From positions 17,939 to 81,938 of the forward strand of contig JABHXU010000009.1 of assembly GCA_018657065.1 (NCBI GenBank): a DNA stretch of 64,000 nucleotides, written 5' to 3'. This DNA is from an archaeon. GTDB taxonomy: Archaea > Nanobdellota > Nanobdellia > Woesearchaeales > GW2011-AR15. Shown in pieces: positions 8,304-17,231 of the stretch (position 1 is the stretch's first letter; each line of letters begins with the position of its first letter). Position numbers and translations under genes: made by a program. Below the pieces are notes generated by a model. That model saw only the letters and a program-made list of their open reading frames with translations. It had not been told where the DNA came from and did no database searches.

Positions 8304-9383
8304 ATGAAAGTTATGGGTGTATTTGACGAGATGCTTAAAAGTGGAGAATCCTTATTTATGGATCCTGTTGCTTTAGATTATGATTATCTTCCTAAATTAA
8401 TTCCTTATAGAGAAAAAGAACAAAGACAAGTTGCTCTATGTATAAAGCCTTTGTTTGGAAACAGAAATGGAAAAAACGTGTTAGTTCATGGTGCACCAGG
8501 AATAGGAAAAACTGCAGCAATAAAACATATTTTTAGAGAATTAGAAGATAAAACAGATGATATTATTCCCATATACATTAATACTTGGCAAAAAAATACA
8601 ACTTATAAAATTGTTGTAGAAATTTGTGATCAATTAAACTATAAATTTACTCATAATAAAAAAACAGAAGAATTATTTGCAATTGTTCAAAAAGATTTAA
8701 ACAAAAAATCTGTAGTATTTTGTTTTGATGAAATTGATAAAGTTGAAGATTTAGATTTTTTATATATGATTTTAGAAAAACTTTACAGAAAAACAATAAT
8801 TTTAGTTACTAATTATAAAATCTGGGCAGTTAATCTTGATGAAAGAATTAAATCAAGATTAAATTTAGAATCACTAGAATTTCAAAAATATAACTCAAGT
8901 GAATTAAAAGGAATTTTACATGAAAGATTAAAATATGCTTTTGTACCTAATGTTTGGGATACTGCAGCTTTAGAAATGGCTGTACGAAAAACTGCTGTTG
9001 TTGGTGACGTTAGAACTGGTTTATATATTCTTAGAGAGGCAGGAAATAATGCTGAAAATAGATCAAGTAGAAAAATTGAAATTGATGATGTTAAGCACGC
9101 AATATCTAGTATTTCAGAAATAAAAATTAAAAAAACTACAGAACTTAAAGATGAAGAGCAAATGGTTCTAAAATTAATTAAAGATAATTCTGGGAAAAAA
9201 ATTGGAGATTTGTTTAATATTTACAAAGAACAAGGTGGAGAAGGGGTCTATAAAACATTTCAAAGAAAAATTGAATTCTTATCAAAAAACAAATTTATCT
9301 CAACTAAAAAACAGCTTGGAGGCAATGAGGGCACCACTACATTAGTTAATTATGAGAGAGAAACTAAGTTAGATGAATACTAA
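8304..9383 (+). CDS. cdc6: Orc1/Cdc6 replication initiator, AAA+ ATPase
   Basis: Binds origin boxes and loads the MCM helicase. The AAA+ domain has Walker A GAPGIGKT near residues 63-70, Walker B VVFCFDEIDK near 137-146 and a sensor-1-like ILVTN. The C-terminal part (about 275-355) is a winged-helix DNA-binding region with the archaeal pattern KTFQRKIEFLSKNKFIS. The first ATG gives MKVMGVFDEML; the track-length reading begins three codons earlier at TTG. The length (about 359 aa) is slightly short but complete. GINS follows 40 bases downstream, and an ORB-like core lies upstream, as expected for an origin-linked copy. Confidence 0.9.
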   Translation: MKVMGVFDEMLKSGESLFMDPVALDYDYLPKLIPYREKEQRQVALCIKPLFGNRNGKNVLVHGAPGIGKTAAIKHIFRELEDKTDDIIPIYINTWQKNTTYKIVVEICDQLNYKFTHNKKTEELFAIVQKDLNKKSVVFCFDEIDKVEDLDFLYMILEKLYRKTIILVTNYKIWAVNLDERIKSRLNLESLEFQKYNSSELKGILHERLKYAFVPNVWDTAALEMAVRKTAVVGDVRTGLYILREAGNNAENRSSRKIEIDDVKHAISSISEIKIKKTTELKDEEQMVLKLIKDNSGKKIGDLFNIYKEQGGEGVYKTFQRKIEFLSKNKFISTKKQLGGNEGTTTLVNYERETKLDEY

Positions 9384-9423
9384 CTAAATCTTTAAATATT
9401 TACTTTGCATACTGTTTTTTATT

Positions 9424-10104
9424 ATGGGGGATATTATTACTTATGAGAATCTATACGAAGTAGTTCGTAAAGAAAAATCTAGTGACGCTCTACAAAAACT
9501 TAATTCTAATGTTATTAGTCAAATGACTGATTATTTAAGAACAAAAATCCAAGTATATAAAGAAGCTAAACAAAAAAACTTACCTGATTTAGAAAAAATT
9601 CGAACTCAAGTTCTGAGTGCTAGAAGACTTATAAAAAATTTATATGAGCTTAGAGAAAGAAAAATAGTAAATTTATCTGTAACTAAAAGTAGGGCAAAAT
9701 CTAATTTAGAGGAAGAAGAGAACCTTTTAGACTATGAAAAACAATTGCTTGGTGAACTGTGTAATAATATAACAAAGTTACGAAAAACAGTTCTATTAAA
9801 CCTTCTAAACGCAAAGACACCAGGAAGTGAAGCAGAACCTAATAAAAACACACAAGAATCTAAACCTGTGCAAAATGTTGAGGAAAAAAAATTAGCAGAA
9901 GTATCTAAAGAAGAATCTAAACAAGAAGTAAAAACAGTTATGATTCGATTTACCAATAATGTTCCTAAATTTTTAGGAAAACAAATGGAAGTTTATGGAC
10001 CTTTTAAACCTGGTGACATAGCTAACTTAGATATTGATATAGTAAATATATTAATTAAAAAAGAAGTTGCTGAGATTATAGTAAGCGATAGTCCAGTTAA
10101 TTAG
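9424..10104 (+). CDS. GINS complex subunit, Gins51 type
   Basis: Component of the CMG-like replicative helicase (Cdc45/RecJ-MCM-GINS). The N-terminal half (1-130) is the alpha-helical A domain, followed by a Lys/Glu-rich linker (about 140-170). The C-terminal B domain begins VMIRFTNNVPKFLGKQ and contains VYGPFKPGDIANL and ILIKKEVAEII. The A-then-B order is that of Gins51 (Sld5/Psf1) rather than Gins23. It follows cdc6 on the same strand and may share its transcript. The length of 226 aa is typical. Confidence 0.85.
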   Translation: MGDIITYENLYEVVRKEKSSDALQKLNSNVISQMTDYLRTKIQVYKEAKQKNLPDLEKIRTQVLSARRLIKNLYELRERKIVNLSVTKSRAKSNLEEEENLLDYEKQLLGELCNNITKLRKTVLLNLLNAKTPGSEAEPNKNTQESKPVQNVEEKKLAEVSKEESKQEVKTVMIRFTNNVPKFLGKQMEVYGPFKPGDIANLDIDIVNILIKKEVAEIIVSDSPVN

Positions 10105-10179
10105 ATTTCTAAATATTAAAGTAATATAAAAATAATAAATAAATTAAATATTAAATAATTAAGAATAAAAATTTTAAGA

Positions 10180-10488
10180 TTATACAATCTCAAATCTCTT
10201 AGCTCTAAATCCTTGTCTTTGAACATGGAATTTTTTGCAATCTAGACACTGAAATTTAATATCTGATTTTTTAGTTTGTTTTTTACCAGTCATTTTCCAT
10301 TTAGTAATAGCTGGTTTAGAATACTTACCGTGGTTACCAAATCCTCTAGCTTGTCCTCTTAATTTTGCTCTATATTTTGATCCATACGATAAACTTGATG
10401 ATTTACCTTTTTTAACTTGGTAAACTTTGTGTTCTGTATGTTTTTTACATGTTGGACAATGTGTTCTCTTCGATTTAGGTAGTTTCAT
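10180..10488 (-). CDS. rpl44e: Ribosomal protein L44e (eL42)
   Basis: Large-subunit protein near the E site, about 102 aa. A zinc-binding pair of CxxC knuckles is visible: CPTCKKHTEH near the N-terminus and CLDCKK near the C-terminus, with the basic central region rich in Gly/Lys/Arg typical of the family. The start is set at MKLPKSKRTHC because archaeal homologues begin there. The upstream ATG at 10512 overlaps a TATA-like CTTTTTAAA about 25 bases before the chosen start, so that ATG is probably promoter, not coding. It is a lone ribosomal gene convergent with GINS. Confidence 0.93.
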   Translation of the reverse strand: MKLPKSKRTHCPTCKKHTEHKVYQVKKGKSSSLSYGSKYRAKLRGQARGFGNHGKYSKPAITKWKMTGKKQTKKSDIKFQCLDCKKFHVQRQGFRAKRFEIV

Positions 10489-10588
10489 GACTATTCTGGA
10501 AAAAAGAGTCATTTAAAAAGCTTTTGAAATTGGAACTATTTTAAAGCTCAAAAATAGTTTAGATTTCTTATGTTTTGTATAGATAATA

Positions 10589-11125
10589 ATGAATAAAATC
10601 AAACAACTTAAATTAAAGAAATTATTTTCTTTTTTTATGAGTGTTCCTAAACAACCAAAAAATGCAAATTTAATCATTAGTTTAATGTATAGAGATGAGA
10701 AAGTCTATAATGAAGTTCTAGAAATCTTAATTAAAGAATTTGGGGAAATCAAAAAACAAACTGAAGTGTTTGATTTTAATTTTACTAAGTTTTATGAAGA
10801 AGAATTTGGAAAAGAATTAAAAAAAATATATTTAATCTTTGATCAAATTCAAATGGTAGATATTGTTAAAATTAAGCATTATTGTTTTCAAATTGAGATG
10901 AAATATTCACAAATTGGACAAAGATTCATAAATATTGATTGTGGATATGTAACTAAAAATTCATTTGTTTTAGCAAGTTTTAAAGAAAGAGCACATAGAA
11001 TATTTGTTGGAGATGGAGTTTATGTAGATCTACAGCTAGTTAAAGAAAATAAAGAATGGAAATCCTTTAAATGGACTTTCCCAGACATAGATAAAATAAA
11101 AAAATTATTTCTTGCAAAAACCTAG
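10589..11125 (+). CDS. DUF4416 family protein
   Basis: A 178-aa cytoplasmic protein of an uncharacterised family. Recognisable family segments are VFDFNFTKFYEEEFGKEL, INIDCGYVTKNSFVLASF and the ERAHRIFVGDGVYVDLQL stretch, ending in a WTFPD tail (usually WTYPD). It diverges from rpl44e and runs convergently into the holin-like gene, overlapping it by about 20 bases on the opposite strand. No function is established for the family; enzymatic residues are not known. Confidence 0.75.
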   Translation: MNKIKQLKLKKLFSFFMSVPKQPKNANLIISLMYRDEKVYNEVLEILIKEFGEIKKQTEVFDFNFTKFYEEEFGKELKKIYLIFDQIQMVDIVKIKHYCFQIEMKYSQIGQRFINIDCGYVTKNSFVLASFKERAHRIFVGDGVYVDLQLVKENKEWKSFKWTFPDIDKIKKLFLAKT

Positions 11126-11455
11126 TGAACATTTACATTCACATTTTTGTACTTTATTGAAAATACATGCAAATATTAATCCGGCTACAAAGAAATCTAC
11201 AAAAGCCCATACCATTCCAAGTAAGATTCCTAGAAAGCTTAAGTTGTAACCTACATACACTGAACTAAGCATATGAACAAACGCTGTACCCCAACCAAGC
11301 CACGCAGCACTAACACTTAATATTAAAATGTAAATTGAAGCTGTTAATCCTAATGCAATACCTAATTTTTTAGGATGTAAGTGGTGGTCATGTTTTCTAC
11401 TTTCACCAGATGATTTGCGGTGAGCTGTTTTATGATGAACTCCTTTTTTTGCCAT
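11105..11455 (-). CDS. Two-TM membrane protein of the archaeal 'bacteriophage holin'-like family
   Basis: A 116-aa protein with a His/Lys-rich N-terminus (HHKTAHRK...HDHHLH), two hydrophobic helices, and a Cys-rich tail (CECKCSLGFC). The first helix ends in an AWLGWGTAFVHMLSSVYVGY stretch. The GWGTAFV...Y.GY...L.G...G..W.F.D.F..G pattern matches small DPANN and methanogen proteins that databases label bacteriophage holin. That label reflects similarity only; no phage genes lie nearby. The terminal four cysteines could bind metal. The 3' end overlaps the DUF4416 gene tail on the other strand. Confidence 0.5.
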   Translation of the reverse strand: MAKKGVHHKTAHRKSSGESRKHDHHLHPKKLGIALGLTASIYILILSVSAAWLGWGTAFVHMLSSVYVGYNLSFLGILLGMVWAFVDFFVAGLIFACIFNKVQKCECKCSLGFCKK

Positions 11456-11516
11456 TTTATTATAAAATGAATAAGTTCACTATAAATATTTTTCTTTATT
11501 TAGTTACAACTCTTAA

Positions 11517-11891
11517 GTGACAAATAAAACGAAAGATTTATATAGTATTTGCAGATTTACTACTGATATGTTAAAACAAATATCTGTAAAAGCAATAAAG
11601 GGAAAAAATGCATTAAAACAAATGTATAATGAAGCACAAATATATCTTGATAATATTGGGTTTTCAAAAGAACAAATTCTTTCTTTAACAGATAGCGATA
11701 AAGCAATTAGAACCTATTTGTTTTCACAAGGAAAAGAAAAAATACTACTTGAATATCAACAAGATAATGTTGAAGAAGTATTAAAACTTGTATTCCATCC
11801 TATGGAAATTAAATTTGTATATGATATTTTGCTTATGAGATTTAATCAATTAGCTAAAGAAAAAGGTTCAGTCTATATCTTTAATACGTAA
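11517..11891 (+). CDS. Hypothetical protein
   Basis: Predicted helical, charged 124-aa protein; it has no recognised motif, signal peptide or membrane helix. The longest reading starts at GTG without a clear SD; an ATG at 11569 (MLKQISVKA) is an alternative. It lies between the holin-like gene (divergent) and L11 (convergent). Codon use matches its neighbours, supporting that it is real. Function unknown. Confidence 0.45.
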   Translation: MTNKTKDLYSICRFTTDMLKQISVKAIKGKNALKQMYNEAQIYLDNIGFSKEQILSLTDSDKAIRTYLFSQGKEKILLEYQQDNVEEVLKLVFHPMEIKFVYDILLMRFNQLAKEKGSVYIFNT

Positions 11892-11924
11892 TAATAAAAT
11901 ATTAAAAAAATATTAAGAAAAATT

Positions 11925-12671
11925 TTATTCAGCAGGTTTTTCTTCTGCTGGTTGTTCAGTTGCTGCTTCTTTCTTTTCTTCAACAGGTAAGAATTCACTA
12001 ATTATTTGCAGTGGAAGTTCAGCTTCAAGCATTGCGGCTTCAATATCTTTTCTATCAGCATCTTTCATGTTAGCTAGAATTTCATTAGCTTTAGCTACGA
12101 ATTCATCTCTTTTCTCTTCCATTTCTTTTTGCATTCTAACTCTTTCATCTTCTTGATCTTGAAGTTCTTGTGCACTTAATTTAGTTTTACCAGAAACAAT
12201 TTTCTGATCATATTTTCCTAATTTTAATTCTTCTAAAAATTCAGGTACTGCTTTTCCCTCAACTTTAATTCCCATTGATTGGCATGTTCCTAAAATTTCT
12301 TTAACTCTCATTATAGGATCTTTTCCTAAAAGAGCATCTTCTTTCATTTTTGAAATTTTAATAATTTGCTCCATTTTTAAATCAGCTACAAATGCTGTGT
12401 TAGGAGTTCCAGAACCATTTTTAATACCTGTTTCTTTAATTAATAATTGAGATGTTGGTGGTGTACCAATAGAAATTTTATATTCTTTTGTATCAGAATC
12501 AACTGAAACTTTTACTGGAACTTGCATACCTGCAAAATCTCCTGTTTTTTTGTTAATATCAGCGACTATTTGACCTATATTGACTCCAAGTGGACCTAAT
12601 GCTGGACCTAATGGTGGTGCAGCTGTTGCTTTTCCTCCTTGAACTAAGACTTCAACTACTTCGGTTGCCAT
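11925..12671 (-). CDS. rpl11: Ribosomal protein L11 (uL11) with extended C-terminus
   Basis: Forms the GTPase-associated centre with 23S rRNA. The N-terminal domain has GKATAAPPLGPALGPLG and NIGQIVADIN, the proline-rich factor-binding helix. The RNA-binding C-terminal domain covers about 70-150, with the GTCQSMGIKVEGK motif. At 248 aa the protein is much longer than the usual 140-165. The extra roughly 90 residues are charged and helical, ending in a Glu/Ala/Pro tail (EEKKEAATEQPAEE), a tail form known in archaeal L11. A TATA-like TATTTAAAT about 30 bases upstream of the ATG indicates a very short leader. Confidence 0.92.
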   Translation of the reverse strand: MATEVVEVLVQGGKATAAPPLGPALGPLGVNIGQIVADINKKTGDFAGMQVPVKVSVDSDTKEYKISIGTPPTSQLLIKETGIKNGSGTPNTAFVADLKMEQIIKISKMKEDALLGKDPIMRVKEILGTCQSMGIKVEGKAVPEFLEELKLGKYDQKIVSGKTKLSAQELQDQEDERVRMQKEMEEKRDEFVAKANEILANMKDADRKDIEAAMLEAELPLQIISEFLPVEEKKEAATEQPAEEKPAE

Positions 12672-12785
12672 GGGGTTTTGAATTTACTGGAGATTTAAAT
12701 AGTTATCGTTCCTTATAAAGACGGATATCATATTTGTACTAAAAAACATGGAACATTTATAAAGGTAAATTTGTTTATTTTGATT

Positions 12786-13903
12786 ATGTATAAAGCAAAA
12801 AAATATCTTGCTATTTTTTTTGGTATTTTGCTTGCATTTGTGATTATTGAATTATCTCTAGTTTTTTTACAAAACCAATATTTTGAAAGAACATTGAAAC
12901 AAGAACTAAGTGAGATTAAGGATCCATCTCATAGAGTTATAATTTTAGGTGATTCAATGTCAACAGGTAAATATGCGTGGCCATTATTTTTTGACAAAAA
13001 AATTAATAACAATTCAAAAAATTTAAGTTTGGAAATTATTAATTTAGCAATTCCAGGTAAAACTTCAAAGTATTATGTAAATAATATTGAAAACATAATT
13101 GAAAAATATGAAAAAATCGATTTTGTAATTATAATGCTCGGAAATATCGAAAGAGTAAATAAATACAATTCAAAGTTTGTAAATCATTTAAAATATTTAC
13201 TTTCTGAAAATTTAATATATAATTATATTACTTTTTTTCCAATAATTTAAAGCTAAAATTATTTAGCAAAAAAAATACAAAAGAAAAATCTTTAGAAGCT
13301 GCCAAAGAGTTAATTTTTCAAAATAATTTAGTATATGCAAAAAATTATTATGAAAATATTTCTAATGAAAGTGAGAAAATATTTGGTTTAGGTGTGGTTA
13401 ATATGTTTGAGGGAGATCTAATAAAAGCAGAACATTATTTTAATTTATCAAATAGTTTTAATTCAACAAAAGACTCAATTGAAGCTTTAGGACTAAATTT
13501 ACTTAAAATGGGTAAAGAAGATGAAGCAAGGTTATTGTTAAGTGAAAATAATTATTATCCAAATTATTTAAATTCTTATGATGAAACAAAAAAGAATCTT
13601 AAGTATCTTCATAACTACCTAGATAATAAGAATATATCTTTAATTGTAATGCAATATCCAGCATTAAATACTGACTTTATTCAGAATATTTTTGACGATA
13701 ATGAGGATGTTTTAATTGTTGATTCTAATACTATTCTTAATAAAGACTTAATTAAAAATAAATATGATTCACTGTTTATAGACAAACAAGGAGTGAGTTT
13801 AAATACTGTGTATGTTGGTTACTATGGACATTGTACTAAGTTATGTAGTAAATTAATTGGAGAAAACTTAGCAAATAAAATTCAAATGAAATTTTTATCC
13901 TAA
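12786..13903 (+). pseudogene. SGNH-hydrolase-like membrane-anchored protein, split by a -1 frameshift
   Basis: Together the two parts make a single-pass protein of about 372 aa. An N-terminal signal anchor (residues 5-25) is followed by the SGNH block I sequence VIILGDSMSTGK and a block III-like IMLGNIERV. A TPR-like middle region follows, and the C-terminal part has a GHCTKL segment that may supply the catalytic His. The reading frame breaks at a run of seven T (13232-13238): frame 0 reaches TAA at 13248, whereas the -1 frame is open from before the T run to 13903. The zero-frame codons TTT TTT after a T form a perfect slippery heptamer. One missing T, or slippage, explains it. The start is the ATG at 12786; an upstream in-frame TTG is less likely. 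Confidence 0.65.
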
Positions 13904-13952
13904 AAATAAATTCATAAAAAAGTTTAAAAAAGAAGGATTCTTTTATCTTTTT

Positions 13953-14465
13953 ATGGCAGATCAAATAGACATATTGGAAGGGCAACCATGCCCTATGTGT
14001 AGTAAAAAGACATTAACATTAAGAGAGATCACTAGAGAAATACCTTATTTTGGTATGAGTTTTGTTTTTTCAATGGATTGTTCTGAATGTGATTATCACA
14101 TGGCGGATGTTGAGCTTGAATCTGATGGTAAAGCAATTAAGCAGACTATTGAAATTGAATCAGAAGAAGATCTAAACATTCGTGTAATTAAATCAAGTAC
14201 TGCCACTATAAAAATACCAAGATTAGTTGAAATTACACCAGGACCAATTTCTAATGGATATATAACTAACGTTGAAGGAATTTTAAATAGAATTAAAAAA
14301 ATTATTGAATCTAAAAGAGATGATGAAGATAAGTCAATAAGAAAAAAAGCAAAGAACCAACTAAAAAAAATTCAAAAAGTTATTTGGGGAAGAGAAAAAA
14401 TAACATTGACTATAACAGATCCAAAGGGAAATTCAGCTATTGTTAGTGATAAAGTTAAGAAATAA
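13953..14465 (+). CDS. ZPR1 zinc-finger domain protein
   Basis: Archaeal single-domain homologue of eukaryotic ZPR1, which binds EF-1alpha. The zinc finger is CPMCSKK (residues 13-19) plus CSECDYHMADVE, a C-x2-C...C-x2-C site with the HMADVE-type ending. A beta-rich ZPR1 domain follows, with VIKSSTATIKIPRL and LVEITPGPISNGYITNVEG. The length (170 aa) is typical of archaeal members with one ZPR1 module. The archaeal role is unproven; a link to protein folding or translation factors is inferred from eukaryotes. Confidence 0.88.
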   Translation: MADQIDILEGQPCPMCSKKTLTLREITREIPYFGMSFVFSMDCSECDYHMADVELESDGKAIKQTIEIESEEDLNIRVIKSSTATIKIPRLVEITPGPISNGYITNVEGILNRIKKIIESKRDDEDKSIRKKAKNQLKKIQKVIWGREKITLTITDPKGNSAIVSDKVKK

Positions 14466-14546
14466 TTTTATTCTAATATACCTTTTTTATTATATAAATC
14501 TTTTTAAATGAAATTTAAACCTCTTAAATATGGGTGATTTACAGAT

Positions 14547-15317
14547 ATGGCAATAGGACTGATTGGGGGATCAGGGGTATATGATCCAGAATTATTGAAA
14601 AATATTGAAGAAGTTAAAGTTCACACTCCTTATGGGGCACCTTCTGATGTTTTTACAAAAGGAGAAATTGGAGGTAAAACAGTTTATATTTTACCTAGGC
14701 ATGGTAAAAATCATTCTTTTAATCCTACAAATGTTCCATATAAAGCAAACATTTGGGCATTTAAAAAACTTGGATGTAAAAGATTAATTACTGTTTCTGC
14801 AGTAGGATCATTAAAAGAAGAATTAAAACCTGGTGATTTTGTTTTTACAGATCAATTTGTAGATAGAACAACTAAAAGAGATCAAACTTTATATGGTAGT
14901 GTTCATATTTCAGTTGCTGAACCTTTTTGTCCTAATCTAAGAAAAGTATTAGTTGATCAAGCAGAAAAATTAGGTTATAGACATCATAAAAATGGAACTT
15001 GTGTTGTTATTGAAGGACCTAGATTTAGTTCAAAAGCAGAATCAAAAATATATCAATCTTGGGACTCAGATATTATTAATATGACTCTTGTTCCTGAAGT
15101 AGTTTTAGCTAGAGAAGCAGAAATTAGTTATGCTAATATTGCAATGGTAACAGATTATGACACTTGGAAAGATCAACAAGTCAGTCACGCAGCAGTATTA
15201 GAAACTATGAAAAACAATTTAGATAGAGTAAAAGAGCTTTTAATGACTGTTATACCTAAAATCGATGATGAAACAGTTTGGCCTTCTAATGATACATTAA
15301 AAGACGCAGGAATGTAA
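14547..15317 (+). CDS. mtnP: S-methyl-5'-thioadenosine phosphorylase
   Basis: Cleaves methylthioadenosine, a by-product of polyamine and SAM chemistry, to adenine and methylthioribose-1-phosphate. The phosphate-binding loop is GLIGGSGVYD at the N-terminus. Other family motifs are LPRHGKNHSFNPTNVPYKAN, the SAVGSLKEE segment, EGPRFSS and INMTLVPEVVLAREAE. The TDYDTWK motif holds the purine-binding aspartates of MTAP rather than PNP. The length of 256 aa is normal. A GGTGAT SD lies about nine bases upstream of the start. Confidence 0.93.
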   Translation: MAIGLIGGSGVYDPELLKNIEEVKVHTPYGAPSDVFTKGEIGGKTVYILPRHGKNHSFNPTNVPYKANIWAFKKLGCKRLITVSAVGSLKEELKPGDFVFTDQFVDRTTKRDQTLYGSVHISVAEPFCPNLRKVLVDQAEKLGYRHHKNGTCVVIEGPRFSSKAESKIYQSWDSDIINMTLVPEVVLAREAEISYANIAMVTDYDTWKDQQVSHAAVLETMKNNLDRVKELLMTVIPKIDDETVWPSNDTLKDAGM

Positions 15318-15398
15318 TTATTAAACCTTCTAGTTTATTTTTTTTATACTATTTATATTTAAAGAACATAGTTTTACTACTTCAAATTAGTGAAACTT

Positions 15399-17095
15399 AT
15401 GCAATTTGAAAAACCTCCTGAAAATCTTGAAGAATTAGTTGAAATAGGTTTCACTTCAGATGTACCACATAGGATTTCAGAAACAAAAAAACAAAGAAAA
15501 TTAATTATTTCTAGAAGAGCTGCTATAAACTTTGGATTAGATCGTGAATATAGTACAATCCTTGATCAAATTAAAAGTGAAGAAGATATAATATTTATTG
15601 AGAATACAAAAACAGGTGAGTTATCAAAAAAAACAACTATTGAAGATATAATTCAGGAAGGATTACATAGATTACAAAAAAGAAGTTGGTTAAAGCCTTA
15701 CGATCAGATTAGAATAGTTGATCAAGAAAAAAAAAATGGAAACAATGGTTCATATACAGTAACATTATACCATGTGATGAAGATATCGGTTCTGTAAAAT
15801 TTAAAAAATCATATGACTCATTAATATTATCTCCACATACTAAGGGTGAAATTGAAAATTGGTCAAGTACAACTTTTCCTCTACAAATTGATTTAGAACA
15901 TAAAATTGGCAAAGATTGTTTAAGTAGAGATGGTGAGAAATCATGGAGAAGATCAAGATCTAATAAACAAAAGTTTGGTGATTTTTTTTATGGAACAAAA
16001 CACAAAGAAATGAGATTATTGTATGATTATTTTCCCAGTGTAAAAGAAACTATTTCAAATGCATTTTCTAGAGGATTAGGATATAGTGCATTATCCTTGT
16101 ATGTTTTTACAAAAATGGCACTTATTTCTGCAGATAATGCATTAACTCAGGTTGATGCTAACGTAGTTGCTACAATGGCGTTTTTAGCTACAAATTATCT
16201 TTTGATGAATACTTTAGGAAAAAGAAATGCTCTTTCTCATGAGCAAGGTCCATTAAAATTACTTGAAAATCAAATATCAGAAATTGCAGATTTTAGGTAT
16301 TCTGGATCTGAACTAGGTACTGCTCAAGCACATATTGAAGCAACAGTATCTGAAATGAATAAAATCTTAGCAGAAAATGATTTCGAGCAATTAAATGAAA
16401 CTACATTAGTAAATCTACTAATCACAAAATATGGTAAAAATGGAACATATGGTGTTGAAAGAGAAATAATTTTACAAGATGTATTGAATGAATTAGATAA
16501 AGATATTCATCCTGAAGATATACGAGCGGAAGCTCCAAAGAATTTGGCCAATGTAAATTTGATGAATAAAATTGATGCAATTAAAACTGCTTCATTAGTA
16601 GGTTTAACATATGCAACTAACTATTTTCCAATTTCATTAATGGGTTCAAAATTATTAAATATAGGCATGCAGGCTGGAAGCAGTGTTATTCAAGCAGCAA
16701 GGTATAGATTAAATGGTCAAGTTAGTAGAATGTTTACGTATTTACATAGTTTAGGTCTATTAAGGGGTTATATGGATGAAGCAAATCAAAGACCTGTTAA
16801 TATTGATCGAGATGCATTATCAACAAGATATTGGGGAACTGTAACAAATGCTTATAATTTAGGTTCTTTAGCCGGAGGTATTGCCGTAGCATCAGCATTA
16901 AGAGGATATAATGCAGGTCATACAGGGCTAGCTGATGCTTTTATGCTAACATTACTAGGTGGTGCAGCGGTATATAATTGGGTAAGTTCAAATAAAGCAC
17001 ATGGTAAGCCAAGCACACAAGATAAGCAAGGAACTGGTTTAAATTATGATATTGAAAAAATTACTGAACCTCAGATATGTTCAGTATCTGCTTAA
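15399..17095 (+). pseudogene. Unknown protein with C-terminal membrane helices, split by a -1 frameshift
   Basis: The 5' part (to the TAA at 15795) and the 3' part join in the -1 frame near bases 15765-15772. After TVTLY, frame 0 reads HVMKISVL and stops, while the -1 frame continues PCDEDIGSVKF without a stop to 17095. The restored product is about 565 aa. It begins with a soluble region rich in Lys/Glu. After about residue 220 it has hydrophobic segments (SALSLYVFTKMALISADNAL, VVATMAFLATNYLLM, and two near the C-terminus). No family is recognised. The start ATG at 15399 has AGTGA upstream. The A10 run at 15727-15736 precedes the break, but codon use favours a break after it. Confidence 0.5.
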
Positions 17096-17231
17096 TTGTT
17101 ATTTTGTATTTTATATTGTTTAAATTTCTTTTTTACATAAAAAATTAAACCAAAGTTTATATATTCAACAATACCTTAATTCTATATTAATATACAAATT
17201 TGTATATTTAATTTGTTGAAGGTACTGCAAA

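Noticed and set aside
10489..10512. Longer L44e N-terminus from the upstream ATG
   Set aside because: That ATG sits in the TATA-like box and homologues start at MKLPK-like sequence.
11105..11455. Provirus call from the holin-like gene
   Set aside because: No capsid, terminase, portal or integrase gene nearby; neighbours are ribosomal and replication genes.
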